From assembly GCF_000515335.1 (NCBI RefSeq), contig NZ_KI911563.1, forward strand, positions 2,297,604-2,361,603: a stretch of 64,000 nucleotides of DNA. Reading direction: 5' to 3'. The stretch comes from Cohnella panacarvi Gsoil 349. Lineage in GTDB: Bacteria; Bacillota; Bacilli; Paenibacillales; Paenibacillaceae. The notes under the pieces are model-generated. The model was not told the DNA's origin. It searched no databases and saw only the letters and a program-made list of their open reading frames with translations. How positions within the stretch are numbered: position 1 is the first letter of the stretch; each line of letters starts with the position of its first letter. Both the position numbers and the translations under genes were made by a program. Positions 25,220 to 33,582 of this stretch are shown here, piece after piece.

Positions 25220-25762
25220 TTATGATAGCAGACCGGCTAGTCGCGCCTTCTCTTCCTCGGACAGCATGCGTTCGGCCATCGGGAACAGCACGTTCTCCTC
25301 TTTGTTGAAGTGCTGCGTTAGAATCGAGTAGGCGAACGCGGCGTATCCGGCAATGAATTTAGCTTCTTCATCGTCCAGCTCGGTCCCGTCTGGACCGGCC
25401 GCTTCCAAGAACCGCTCCAAATTCATCTCCGCCTGCACATGCTCGTGTTCCATAACGGCGATCGGTCCGAACTCTCTGCCGATGTGCGCCGCCATCATCG
25501 GAAACAGCACGTCGTCTTCCTTACGGGCGTGCGCCTTCAACTCCAAGGTAAAAGCCGCAACTTGCTCGCGCAGCAAGTTAAACAAAGCAAGCAAGCTTCC
25601 TTCGTAGGTCATGACCTTCTGAGCCGTCTCGTTGAAAGTATCCATCATCGCCCGCAAAGGTGCATGCTCGTTCCATAATAGCTGTAGCGGCGCGCATAAC
25701 GCGATTTCCAGAGCGCCTGCTCCGTCGCTCATTCCGCCGCATCCGAATGACGGTTGATCCAC
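25220..25762 (-). CDS. Hemerythrin HHE-domain protein
   Basis: 180 residues, helical. The metal-binding pattern is visible as LWNEHAPLR, HARKEDDVLFPMM, EHEHVQAEM and HFNKEENVLFPMAERML, i.e. His and His-xxx-Glu ligands for a di-iron site. Such proteins bind O2 or NO or sense iron. It lies 15 bases after the ScdA-type gene on the same strand, so both are probably made in response to NO or low oxygen. Confidence 0.88.
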   Translation of the reverse strand: MDQPSFGCGGMSDGAGALEIALCAPLQLLWNEHAPLRAMMDTFNETAQKVMTYEGSLLALFNLLREQVAAFTLELKAHARKEDDVLFPMMAAHIGREFGPIAVMEHEHVQAEMNLERFLEAAGPDGTELDDEEAKFIAGYAAFAYSILTQHFNKEENVLFPMAERMLSEEEKARLAGLLS

Positions 25763-25776
25763 GTTCGTTCACCTCT

Positions 25777-26493
25777 TTATTGAATTCGTCTCGCAAGGGC
25801 GCGCGGGAACAAGACGTTGTTCTCCAAGTGAATATGCTGAAAAAGATCCGATTCCAGTTCGGCTAATTTCTGATAAGCGAGCGTATACGTTCTGCAAGCG
25901 TCCGGCGGCAGCGCGTAATCGTTCGTAATCTCTCTCATGTCTCTTAGGCCGTCGCCTACCGCGCTATGTTCGGCTTCCAGCTCGTACAGCTCTTTGATCG
26001 TCCTCTCGATCGTTTCAGCCGAGGGCTGCTCCGCAAGCTGCTTCAGCTTAGGGAAAAGCACCTCCTCCTCGGCGATCAGATGCTCGTCAAGCTCCATCTT
26101 GATCAGATGGAACCGCTTATACAACGCCGCAATCTCGGGATGCCCGCCGCCGTGAACGCGCAGAATCTTCGTAAGGAATTCGCTCAGCAGCGGAAGCTCT
26201 TTGCGTAAATAAGCGTGGTGCGTATCGACGATGTAATCGATCAAATCGGCTACGGGCGCCGTTCTCCAGTCCGTGTCCGAAAGGGCGCTTTTGTTGATAT
26301 AGGCCGCGTACGACTCGTTTAATCGCCGTATGATCTCATGCTCGTCCAGATTTTTCTGATGGATCGCCTGCTTGAGCGAACGGTCGCCGCCGCAGCAGAA
26401 ATCGATCCGAACCTCCTTGAACAAGTTACTCGCGCCCGGATACTCGGCTACGATCGCGCCGATCTTCTCTTCGCCGTTAAACCGTTGTTCCAT
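25777..26493 (-). CDS. scdA: Iron-sulfur cluster repair di-iron protein (ScdA/YtfE/RIC)
   Basis: 238 residues. The N-terminal ScdA_N domain has EYPGASNLFKEVRIDFCCGGDRSL with the conserved Cys pair; the C-terminal hemerythrin-like domain has DTHHAYLRKELP, EHLIAEEEVLFP, EHSAVGDGL and HIHLENNVLFPRAL. These proteins repair Fe-S clusters damaged by NO or peroxide. A putative Fnr-type activator site upstream fits anaerobic or NO-linked induction. It heads a two-gene operon with the hemerythrin gene. Confidence 0.92.
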   Translation of the reverse strand: MEQRFNGEEKIGAIVAEYPGASNLFKEVRIDFCCGGDRSLKQAIHQKNLDEHEIIRRLNESYAAYINKSALSDTDWRTAPVADLIDYIVDTHHAYLRKELPLLSEFLTKILRVHGGGHPEIAALYKRFHLIKMELDEHLIAEEEVLFPKLKQLAEQPSAETIERTIKELYELEAEHSAVGDGLRDMREITNDYALPPDACRTYTLAYQKLAELESDLFQHIHLENNVLFPRALARRIQ

Positions 26494-26530
26494 CTCTCAT
26501 CCATCCTCTCTGTCCGTACGTTACGGCTCC

Positions 26531-26573
26531 AGTATATAGCGGATGCGATTGGAGCTTTGTGACGTGGAACACA
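26531..26573 (-). promoter_or_regulatory. Putative Fnr/Crp-family site and -10 box of the scdA operon
   Basis: TGTGA-N6-ACACA (26558-26573) is one base from the Fnr-type consensus TGTGA-N6-TCACA. Minus-strand TATACT (26531-26536) predicts a start near 26524, putting the site centre at about -41.5, the classic class II activator position. Confidence 0.5.
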
Positions 26574-26588
26574 GAAGGAAGGCAAATT

Positions 26589-26615
26589 AAAAAGCCGACC
26601 ATCACGGGTCGGCTT
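26589..26615 (-). terminator. Terminator after the GH3 gene
   Basis: A 9-bp stem AAGCCGACC/GGTCGGCTT is followed by UUUUUAA on the minus strand, immediately after the GH3 stop codon. Confidence 0.85.
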
Positions 26616-26621
26616 CCTTCG

Positions 26622-29405
26622 TTATGGTTTGAACTCGATCCAATCGATCTGCAAGCCGGGTTTCGCGTAATCCAGCTTCAATTCGTACAAGCCCGCTTCC
26701 AATTCGACGACGCCCAGCTTCTGCTTGACCCATCCGCCGTCCGTTCCGTTCGTCTGGACGGTAGTCATCAGCCGATCGTTCAAGAAGACGTTGCACGCGC
26801 TTTGGTACCAAGCGGCTTCCTTGGATAACAGATGGACGTTGATCCGGTACACGCCGGATTTCTCCACCTTCATGACGTTCGGCCCTTCCGCGGTAACTTT
26901 AACCTGCGCGTTGGCGGATAACGATTGCGCGCGCTCAGCCTTCAACTCGGGATTGGATTTGAAGCTTTCCGCCTTCGCTTCCCTCACGATCTCTCTGCCG
27001 AAGACCGGAGCACGCATGATAAACTCGCAAATGTTCATGGCGCTGCGCTGAAGCTCCCCGCGTGTCAACGAACCGTCAGCCAAGCCAGCCAACGTATTGT
27101 CGCCCCATACGTTCGTTTCCGCGCCGTAGTTCGCGACGACCATGTACAGGTCGTTCTGCGCTCGGACCATCCACTTCGTGTTCTTCCGATCGGCGGGACC
27201 TCCTCTGGCAACATCGTTCATGACCGCCCACCAGTCCGTCATGACGATACCCTTGAAGCCCCATTCGCCGCGCAGAATCGTCGTATTGAGGTCGTAATTC
27301 GATGCCGTCCAATGCCCGTTAAGAGGATTGTAAGCAGTCATGATCGAGTTCGCGCCGCCTTCTTTCACCGCGATCTCGAATCCCTTCAGATAAATTTCCC
27401 GTACGGCGCGCTCGGAGACGACGGCATTGACCGTGTGGCGGTGCTTCTCCTGATTGTTGCAGGCGAAGTGCTTTAGCGTCGCATTGGAACCGCCCTTCAT
27501 GATGCCCCGCACGCAAGCCGCGGCGAACACGCCCGTAACGAGCGGATCCTCCGAGAAATACTCGAAATTACGCCCGTTAAGCGGACTGCGCCGAATGTTG
27601 AGGCCTGGCCCCAGCAAGGCGTCGATGTTGTTGCCGACCAGCTCCTTGCCTTCCATCACGTAAAGCTGCTCGACCAATTCGGCGTTCCAAGTTGCGGCGA
27701 GAAGCGTGCCGATCGGCACTTGGGTCGCCTTATGACCGCTATCCATCCGAATACCGGAAGGCCCGTCAGCCGTGCAGGCAATCGGAATGCCGAAGCCGAG
27801 CAGGTTGTCGCTTACGCCGCCGAAAGCGGATGCCGTCCCCGGCGTCACCATCGGGCTGCTCATTCCTTCGCCCCTGACGATCGCGGCCAGGTCCTCGTCG
27901 CCGATCTGGGCGATGAACGTCTCCATGCCGACTTTGCCGTCCTTAACGTCTTTAAGCTTGTACCCTTGATCGCCGGTTTGCTTCAGCGTCTCCGGCAGAT
28001 TGCGTTCGATTCGCTCCGCAAGCGATACGCCGCGTGTCGGAACCGCCTCATTCGCGAGTTCGTACGTGCCGTCCGCGCGGCGCGCTCCCGGTCTCATTCT
28101 CGCGAACGACTCTACCGGCGCCAACGCTTCCTGCAACTGTTCCACGACTTGGACCGCGTCCACGACGTAACCGTCTTGCCCGTTAACGCCGACAACCGTA
28201 ACGTTCTTCACGCTGTTCCCGACGAAAAGCCGGTACGTGCCCGCTTCCAGTACGTAAGCGGAGCGGTGTCCGGTTACGCCGCTGTCGTCGTAAGAAGCCA
28301 TAACGTTCACCGGGAAGCTTACGGCGAGACTTTGGGATTCGCCCGGTTTAAGCTCCTTCGTCTTCGCGAATGCCGCGAGCGCTTTCGCCGGTTGTCCGAG
28401 CTTGCCCTGCGGCGCTTCATAATAGACTTGAACGACTTCTTTGCCGCCGTAAGTCGTGCCGGCATTCGTAACGGTCACATCGATCTCGATACGCTGTTGT
28501 CCCGCTTGTCCCGTAACCTTCGCATTCCCCTGCTTAATCTCGAAAGTCGTGTACGAGATGCCGTAACCGAACTCGAACTGCACCTTGTCCGGACAGAACG
28601 TCTCGAAGTAGCGATACCCGACGTAAATATCTTCCTCGTATACGTTCTTATGTTCATTGCCGTAATTGCGTGTCGACGGATAGTCGGCGAGCGAGTAAGC
28701 GATCGTATCCGTCAGCTTGCCGCTAGGCGTAACCTCGCCGGCCAGCACGTCGGCGAGCGCGTTGCCTCCTTCCATGCCGCCTTGCCAAGCGTAGATCACG
28801 CTGCGAATCGGATGCGCGTAGTCCGCGTCGTTCAACCAGCTCATATCGATAATGTTCGATGCGTTCAGCACGACCGCGACTTGCTCGAAGCGCTTCGTCA
28901 CTTGCTTCAGCATCGCTTGCTCTTCCGTCGTTAGTTGATAGCTTCCGGGCGCATCGGCATTGTCTTGGTCCTCGCCCGCCGTACGGCCGATCACGACGAT
29001 CGCCTTATCGGAATTGCTTCTGGCAGCGGAGACCACCGCATCGTCGAGAGGCATCTCCTTCTGATGCCAAGGTTCGGCCGCCCAGCCTCCTCCGCCGTTG
29101 TCGAACGGGTTAGCTCCGATCCATTGTTCATATACGGATGCCAACTGTTCGTTGACCTTTAAGCTCCGTTTGCTTCTAAGACCGTCCAGCAAATTCGTCG
29201 TATAAGCAACGTTAACGCTGCCGCCCGAACCCGTGCCGCTGCGGTAATAATTAATCTGCGTTCTTCCGAAAATGGAGACTGTCTCGCCATGGCGAATCGG
29301 CAGGACATGCCCCTCGTTCCGCAGTAGCACGGCGCCTTCGGCGGCTACCTTCCGGCTGAATTCGGCGAACCCTTCTAGCGGAATTCCGTATGCTTGCTTG
29401 CTCAA
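26622..29405 (-). CDS. GH3 beta-glucosidase with reversed domain order
   Basis: 927 residues. The order looks reversed from the common GH3 layout: the C-type alpha/beta sandwich comes first (about 10-270; EGAVLLRNEGHVLPI, VVIGRTAGEDQDNADAPG), then a fibronectin-III-like domain (about 300-400; GGKEVVQVYYEAP), then the catalytic barrel (about 480-810) with the nucleophile in GIVMTDWWAV. The last 100 residues resemble a carbohydrate-binding beta-sandwich ending WIEFKP. No signal peptide is seen, so it is probably cytoplasmic and acts on imported oligosaccharides. It is a single gene with its own terminator. Confidence 0.88.
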   Translation of the reverse strand: MSKQAYGIPLEGFAEFSRKVAAEGAVLLRNEGHVLPIRHGETVSIFGRTQINYYRSGTGSGGSVNVAYTTNLLDGLRSKRSLKVNEQLASVYEQWIGANPFDNGGGGWAAEPWHQKEMPLDDAVVSAARSNSDKAIVVIGRTAGEDQDNADAPGSYQLTTEEQAMLKQVTKRFEQVAVVLNASNIIDMSWLNDADYAHPIRSVIYAWQGGMEGGNALADVLAGEVTPSGKLTDTIAYSLADYPSTRNYGNEHKNVYEEDIYVGYRYFETFCPDKVQFEFGYGISYTTFEIKQGNAKVTGQAGQQRIEIDVTVTNAGTTYGGKEVVQVYYEAPQGKLGQPAKALAAFAKTKELKPGESQSLAVSFPVNVMASYDDSGVTGHRSAYVLEAGTYRLFVGNSVKNVTVVGVNGQDGYVVDAVQVVEQLQEALAPVESFARMRPGARRADGTYELANEAVPTRGVSLAERIERNLPETLKQTGDQGYKLKDVKDGKVGMETFIAQIGDEDLAAIVRGEGMSSPMVTPGTASAFGGVSDNLLGFGIPIACTADGPSGIRMDSGHKATQVPIGTLLAATWNAELVEQLYVMEGKELVGNNIDALLGPGLNIRRSPLNGRNFEYFSEDPLVTGVFAAACVRGIMKGGSNATLKHFACNNQEKHRHTVNAVVSERAVREIYLKGFEIAVKEGGANSIMTAYNPLNGHWTASNYDLNTTILRGEWGFKGIVMTDWWAVMNDVARGGPADRKNTKWMVRAQNDLYMVVANYGAETNVWGDNTLAGLADGSLTRGELQRSAMNICEFIMRAPVFGREIVREAKAESFKSNPELKAERAQSLSANAQVKVTAEGPNVMKVEKSGVYRINVHLLSKEAAWYQSACNVFLNDRLMTTVQTNGTDGGWVKQKLGVVELEAGLYELKLDYAKPGLQIDWIEFKP

Positions 29406-29556
29406 GTTATAGGCCTCCTGATGTCGTTAACTAAATAAATGATTAATAGCGTTCTGGACTCGGCGATCGCATGTGCCTAACGCCCTCTCTATAGTAACAA
29501 ACGCGTCGCAAAAGGGAAAACCGTTCCCGAGGAGGATACGGTTGGACGTTGGAAAT

Positions 29557-30420
29557 TCACCCGCCCAACTGATCGAGCCACTCCGCTTGGCCGTTTCTAA
29601 TCCAATACATGCGCATGGAGACAGGGTTGGGCAACAGGCGGAAGCTTCGTTTCACGACTTCCTTAAACCTCGACTTCTCGACCAGACGCACAACCTGCTC
29701 GGCGGTATCCATCGGCTCTGCGGAACGCAGGAGCAACGCGTACTTCCTATTCGTATAAGCAATAACGCAATGATCAGGCAGGTTCGCGGCTGCCATTGGC
29801 TGCAGTAAGAACTGACACTCGATCGGATGCGGATTGTCCGTGTAAGCATCGATCGTGCAAGACTTGCGACAAGGACTCGTCAGCTCCAACTTAGGATAGA
29901 TCCAGCCGGCCGAACGCAAATTCCGATAGGCTATGCGTTTGACCCTCTCTGCCGTAAGCCGAGGGTTGGACTCTAGAGACAACTCGGTTACGATCTTGGA
30001 GAAGCTGTCTTTGATTTCGATAAAGATCACCCTGAGCCCCGGCAAGTAAGCATCCGAGATAAACGGATTGTTCCGGCCGGCCTCCATCACGTAACGTTCG
30101 TCTCGAATCGCCGGATAGATATAGGCGGCGTCCAGCTTCTGAAGCTCCTCGCCGCCCTTCTCCCGAATCAGATTCGATACGTTCAGGATTCCGTTAAGCT
30201 GATCGATCACGGTGTTCAGATCTCCGCCTGCCATATACGTCCTATACGAATTGTGAAGGCTAACTTGCGCGATATCTTTCGGGTCGTCCGACAAGCAAAC
30301 GTCGAGCAGCAATGGCTCATCCTCCCGCAAGGTCGCCCGCATGCCCCTTTCATTGTCCAAATGGCCTTTAATCATCACCGCGAACTCTTCCGGCGTGTCA
30401 TACAATCGAGCTGCTCTCAT
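29557..30420 (-). CDS. DUF1444-like protein (YtpQ family)
   Basis: 287 residues, soluble. The pattern YIYPAIRDERYV, then ERVKRIAYRNLRSAGW and a C-terminal VVKRSFRLLPNPVSMRMYWI stretch, resembles the DUF1444/YtpQ family of Bacillales. No catalytic motif or function is known to me. The start is ATG 30420 with a ribosome site CCAAGGAGG. It follows the Uma2 gene on the same strand but is separated by a terminator. Confidence 0.6.
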   Translation of the reverse strand: MRAARLYDTPEEFAVMIKGHLDNERGMRATLREDEPLLLDVCLSDDPKDIAQVSLHNSYRTYMAGGDLNTVIDQLNGILNVSNLIREKGGEELQKLDAAYIYPAIRDERYVMEAGRNNPFISDAYLPGLRVIFIEIKDSFSKIVTELSLESNPRLTAERVKRIAYRNLRSAGWIYPKLELTSPCRKSCTIDAYTDNPHPIECQFLLQPMAAANLPDHCVIAYTNRKYALLLRSAEPMDTAEQVVRLVEKSRFKEVVKRSFRLLPNPVSMRMYWIRNGQAEWLDQLGG

Positions 30421-30458
30421 CCTTCTCTACCTCCTTGGAAAGGTTGTACTAAACAACG

Positions 30459-30500
30459 ACACCCCGAACGGCGTCGTTGATAGACGACCGGTCGGGGTGT
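30459..30500 (-). terminator. Terminator after the Uma2 gene
   Basis: ACACCCCGA/TCGGGGTGT stem with a 24-base loop that itself contains a possible AACGAC/GTCGTT pairing; a weak U-rich tail on the minus strand. Confidence 0.55.
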
Positions 30501-30508
30501 TCCTCACC

Positions 30509-31093
30509 TCAGTTATGAATTTCCGTAAAAATCTCGCTTATCTTGAAGGACACGCAAGGCAGCATGTCCGATGCAACGAGATCGTCTCCTTCGTATAGCT
30601 GATGCAAGTCGTAATACCCGTCTTCGCCGAGCCGATACTGCTCCATGGTCAGCGCCTGCGGATCGACGATCCAATATTCCTTTACTCCGAATTTGGCATA
30701 AGTCCTCATCTTGATGACCTTATCCTTGCGGCGGGAACCAGGGGATAGAATCTCCGTCACCATGTCGGGAGGACCTTCGATGCCTCTTGGCGTTGCGATG
30801 TGCAATCGGCTTCGATGGATCATGAGAATGTCCGGCTGCATGACGTTAGTCTCGCTAAGAATGACATCCAGCGGTGCGTCATAAACCATGTAATCCGACT
30901 TGCAGCTTTGCTTTAACAGAAACTCCAATTCTCCGCTTACCGCCTGGTGCGTCGTCGACGGTCCCGGAGACATCATCTCCATGCTTCCGTCCAGGATTTC
31001 ATACCGATGCCCGTCGTCCGGCATCGCCGCGTAAATATCGTAAGTGACGGTCTGCTCCTTGACCCGATCCGGCCCGCGCTTGTCTTTCTTCAA
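30509..31093 (-). CDS. Uma2 family (PD-(D/E)XK-like) protein
   Basis: 194 residues from TTG 31093, preceded by GGGATGGGG; a longer frame to 31180 crosses a strong hairpin and is less likely. The family core is clear: GHRYEILDGSMEMMSPGPSTTHQ, VMQPDILMIH, GPPDMVTEILSPGSRRKD, KMRTYAKFGVKEYWIVDP. The D-x(n)-E-x-K-like arrangement suggests a restriction-endonuclease fold. Uma2 proteins are mostly uncharacterised and often multiply in genomes. Confidence 0.88.
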   Translation of the reverse strand: MKKDKRGPDRVKEQTVTYDIYAAMPDDGHRYEILDGSMEMMSPGPSTTHQAVSGELEFLLKQSCKSDYMVYDAPLDVILSETNVMQPDILMIHRSRLHIATPRGIEGPPDMVTEILSPGSRRKDKVIKMRTYAKFGVKEYWIVDPQALTMEQYRLGEDGYYDLHQLYEGDDLVASDMLPCVSFKISEIFTEIHN

Positions 31094-31121
31094 CCCGCCC
31101 CATCCCTTCGCACAATAATAA

Positions 31122-31171
31122 AAGCACCTCAGCAAAGCAACACGACGCGTGTTGGGCTCTGTGAGGTGCTT
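31122..31171 (-). other. Strong stem-loop just upstream of the Uma2 start
   Basis: A 10-bp outer stem AAGCACCTCA/TGAGGTGCTT encloses an inner 7-bp stem CAACACG/CGTGTTG. On the minus strand the structure is followed by UUUUAUUAUUG, so it looks like an intrinsic terminator placed 28 bases before the Uma2 start. It may act as an attenuator or end a small upstream RNA. Confidence 0.6.
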
Positions 31172-31334
31172 CCCCGGCAATAATTGATTTCATTATGTTC
31201 AGAAATGCAAAGTTTGTCAATAGGATCAGCTTTCTTCACCCATCTGACTGATGTGAAAATACGAAATATTCCGTCAGAATAACTATCGATTTGTTGTTAT
31301 TCCCATGCCTCCGCCTTCGAAGGGTTTCATAACC

Positions 31335-32705
31335 CTACTTCCTCATCAGACTAAGCACCGCGATGTCGTCGGATTGCGGGGCGTCGCCCGCGAACATGAA
31401 CACGTGCATCAGCAGCGCGTCGATAACCTCGGCGCTCGACATGCCCGGCGTCATCGCCAGGAATTCCCGCAACCTCTCGCCGGAGTATAGCTCCTGCGCC
31501 GCGTTCTCCGCCTCGGTGATGCCGTCCGTGTATACAACGAGGCGATCCCCGTGTTCGAGCTGCACGGCGATATCGTGATAATCCACGTCCTGCATGGCCG
31601 CGAGCGGCAAGCTTTTCCTCAGCTTCACCGGCTCGACCTCTCCGCCGGCCCTGACGATGTAAGGCGGGCAATGGCCGCCCTCGCTCATGACGACCTCGCC
31701 CGTCTCGGTGTTGAACACGCCGCAGACGATCGTCGCGAACAGCGGCGGGTTGTCGCTAGCCAGCTCTTCGTTCACCAGGCGAAGCAGTTGGCCCGGCGTC
31801 ATGTCCCGCGTCATCTTTCCTTTGATCAGCGTCAACGTGACCGCCATGAACAACGCCGCCGGAATGCCTTTGTCGGAGACGTCTCCAAGCGTGAAGAATA
31901 GCAGGTTGTTGCTGACTTTATAGAAGTTATAGAAGTCCCCGCCGACTTCCTTCGCCGACTTGAGCAGCGCGCATATATCGTACGGCTCCTGCGAAGACGG
32001 CATCGTGCGCGGCAGGAAGCTCATCTGGATTCCGCCCGCGATCTGCAGCTCACTCTCGAGCCTCTCTTTGATCGCCGTCGTCGTGTTCAGCGCCGTGAGA
32101 GACTGCTCGGCCTGCTCGTACAGCCTCGTGTTCTCCAGCGCGACCGCCATCGGTTTCGCGACCTGTTCGAGCCATGCGCGATCCTTGCGGGTAAAGCCCG
32201 ATCTTCCTCGCTTATTGATGACCTGGAGGATGCCCTCCACGCGGCCTTGATTGATGATCGGTACGGTCAACAGGTTGCGGGTCGCGAACCCTGTTGCTTG
32301 CGATACCCGTTCCGACCATCTCGAATCGCGTGCGGCATCGTTCACGATCACGCTTTGTCCGGTGCTTGCGACGACGCCCGCGATGCCTTCGCCCGGCGAC
32401 AGCCGAATTTCTCGGACTTCGTCTCCCTTGTCGCCTTGGGCAACTTCGAAGATCAGCTCTCCCGTCTCGTGATCGAGCAGCATGAAGGAAGCGGCTTCGA
32501 CGGGAAGCACTCGCCTGGCCGTTCGGATAATCCGATCCATTTGCTCGCCCCGCCGAAGCGTCGAGTGCAGCAACATGCTGATATCGAACAGCGCCTTCGA
32601 CCGAGCAAGGCGGCCTCTTAAACCTGCATACATGACCCCTGCTCCGGCGAGCCCGCCTGCAACGATTGCCGCTCCATACAACCAATCAGCCATCGATCCG
32701 TCCAC
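31335..32705 (-). CDS. GAF-PP2C phosphatase, RsbU/SpoIIE type
   Basis: 456 residues. One N-terminal membrane segment (about 7-27), a GAF domain (about 60-205; FMLLDHETGELIFEVAQGD, VSQATGFATRNLLTVPI), then a SpoIIE-type PP2C domain (about 240-455) with GGDFYNFYKV, TLGDVSDKGIPAALFMA and YTDGITEAEN supplying metal-binding acidic residues. It should dephosphorylate the STAS protein encoded just upstream. With the anti-sigma-type kinase it makes a partner switch; the GAF domain is the probable sensor input. Confidence 0.92.
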   Translation of the reverse strand: MDGSMADWLYGAAIVAGGLAGAGVMYAGLRGRLARSKALFDISMLLHSTLRRGEQMDRIIRTARRVLPVEAASFMLLDHETGELIFEVAQGDKGDEVREIRLSPGEGIAGVVASTGQSVIVNDAARDSRWSERVSQATGFATRNLLTVPIINQGRVEGILQVINKRGRSGFTRKDRAWLEQVAKPMAVALENTRLYEQAEQSLTALNTTTAIKERLESELQIAGGIQMSFLPRTMPSSQEPYDICALLKSAKEVGGDFYNFYKVSNNLLFFTLGDVSDKGIPAALFMAVTLTLIKGKMTRDMTPGQLLRLVNEELASDNPPLFATIVCGVFNTETGEVVMSEGGHCPPYIVRAGGEVEPVKLRKSLPLAAMQDVDYHDIAVQLEHGDRLVVYTDGITEAENAAQELYSGERLREFLAMTPGMSSAEVIDALLMHVFMFAGDAPQSDDIAVLSLMRK

Positions 32706-32723
32706 CTTCCCGGCACGTCAAGA

Positions 32724-33056
32724 TTAGAACCTCCGCAACGCCTCTTCCGCCGTCTCCGCCGTTTCCAGAATGCTAATGAATCCCGACATCTCGAACACGT
32801 CGCGGACTTGGTCGTTCATCGCAGCGCACACCAGCTTGCCTTGCAGGCTTCTGACCTTCTTGGCCGCGACCAGCACGACGCGAAGTCCTGCGCTGCTGAT
32901 GTAAGCCATTCGTTCGAAATCCAATACGAAGTTCTTCTTCCCCTCCGCCGCAAGCGCCAGGAAAGCATTTTCCGCAGACTGGGCATGTTGACCGTCGAGA
33001 CGGCCTTCGATTTCGAGTACGGTTACGCCGTTGTTCTCCGTTGTTACGATGTTCAT
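32724..33056 (-). CDS. STAS-domain anti-sigma factor antagonist (RsbV type)
   Basis: 110 residues. A STAS fold with the phosphorylatable serine in ERMAYISSAGLRVVLVAAKKV. In the unphosphorylated form such proteins sequester an RsbW-type kinase; the phosphatase of the next gene would reactivate it. Eleven bases separate it from the kinase gene upstream. Confidence 0.93.
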   Translation of the reverse strand: MNIVTTENNGVTVLEIEGRLDGQHAQSAENAFLALAAEGKKNFVLDFERMAYISSAGLRVVLVAAKKVRSLQGKLVCAAMNDQVRDVFEMSGFISILETAETAEEALRRF

Positions 33057-33067
33057 TGCGATTCCCC

Positions 33068-33517
33068 CTATTGTGTCGTGGTCAACGCCTTGGCAAGGCT
33101 CAGTCGATTACCATTCGCCGTGCGTTCGTATTGTACCGTATCCATCAGACTTTTCACGAAAAAAACTCCGAGCCCGCCGATGTCCCGATCCTCTATGCCA
33201 AGCGAGATGTCGGGTTCTTTGGATTCCAAGAGCGGATTGAAGGCGATGCCCCCGTCTTCCAGCAAAATACTTGCTATGCCGTTCTCCGTTGCCGCGGTTA
33301 TCGTAATCGTATGATCCCCGCCTTGAGGGAACCCGTAGTGGATCGTGTTCGTCACCAGCTCCTCGCAACAGAGCAGGAAGTCCAGCTTCAGCTTCCCGGG
33401 CCAACCGCCCTGCTCCGCGACCGAGTCTAAGAAAGCGTGCAGCCGTTCCAATTCCTCCAGCCGGTTCGCTACCCGCAGCACCGCCGCTCCCATGCGGCCG
33501 TTTCCCTTGTCCGACAT
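33068..33517 (-). CDS. Anti-sigma-type serine kinase (RsbW-like HATPase)
   Basis: 149 residues of GHKL ATPase fold: CCEELVTNTIHYGF (N-box), LEDGGIAFNP (G1-like) and GGLGVFFVKSLMDTVQYER (G2). It would phosphorylate the STAS protein and bind a partner. No sigma factor gene lies beside it, so its output may be a distant sigma factor or the large transporter protein encoded upstream. Confidence 0.9.
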   Translation of the reverse strand: MSDKGNGRMGAAVLRVANRLEELERLHAFLDSVAEQGGWPGKLKLDFLLCCEELVTNTIHYGFPQGGDHTITITAATENGIASILLEDGGIAFNPLLESKEPDISLGIEDRDIGGLGVFFVKSLMDTVQYERTANGNRLSLAKALTTTQ

Positions 33518-33582
33518 CCGGTTTCACGCCTCCCTTAACCGCATGATCCGGCTCTCGCCGGGACTACGCAAGTCCGCTCCCG

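Noticed and set aside
27720..28934. 404-codon plus-strand frame opposite the GH3 gene
   Set aside because: Shadow ORF; the minus strand carries an unbroken GH3 protein with catalytic motifs.
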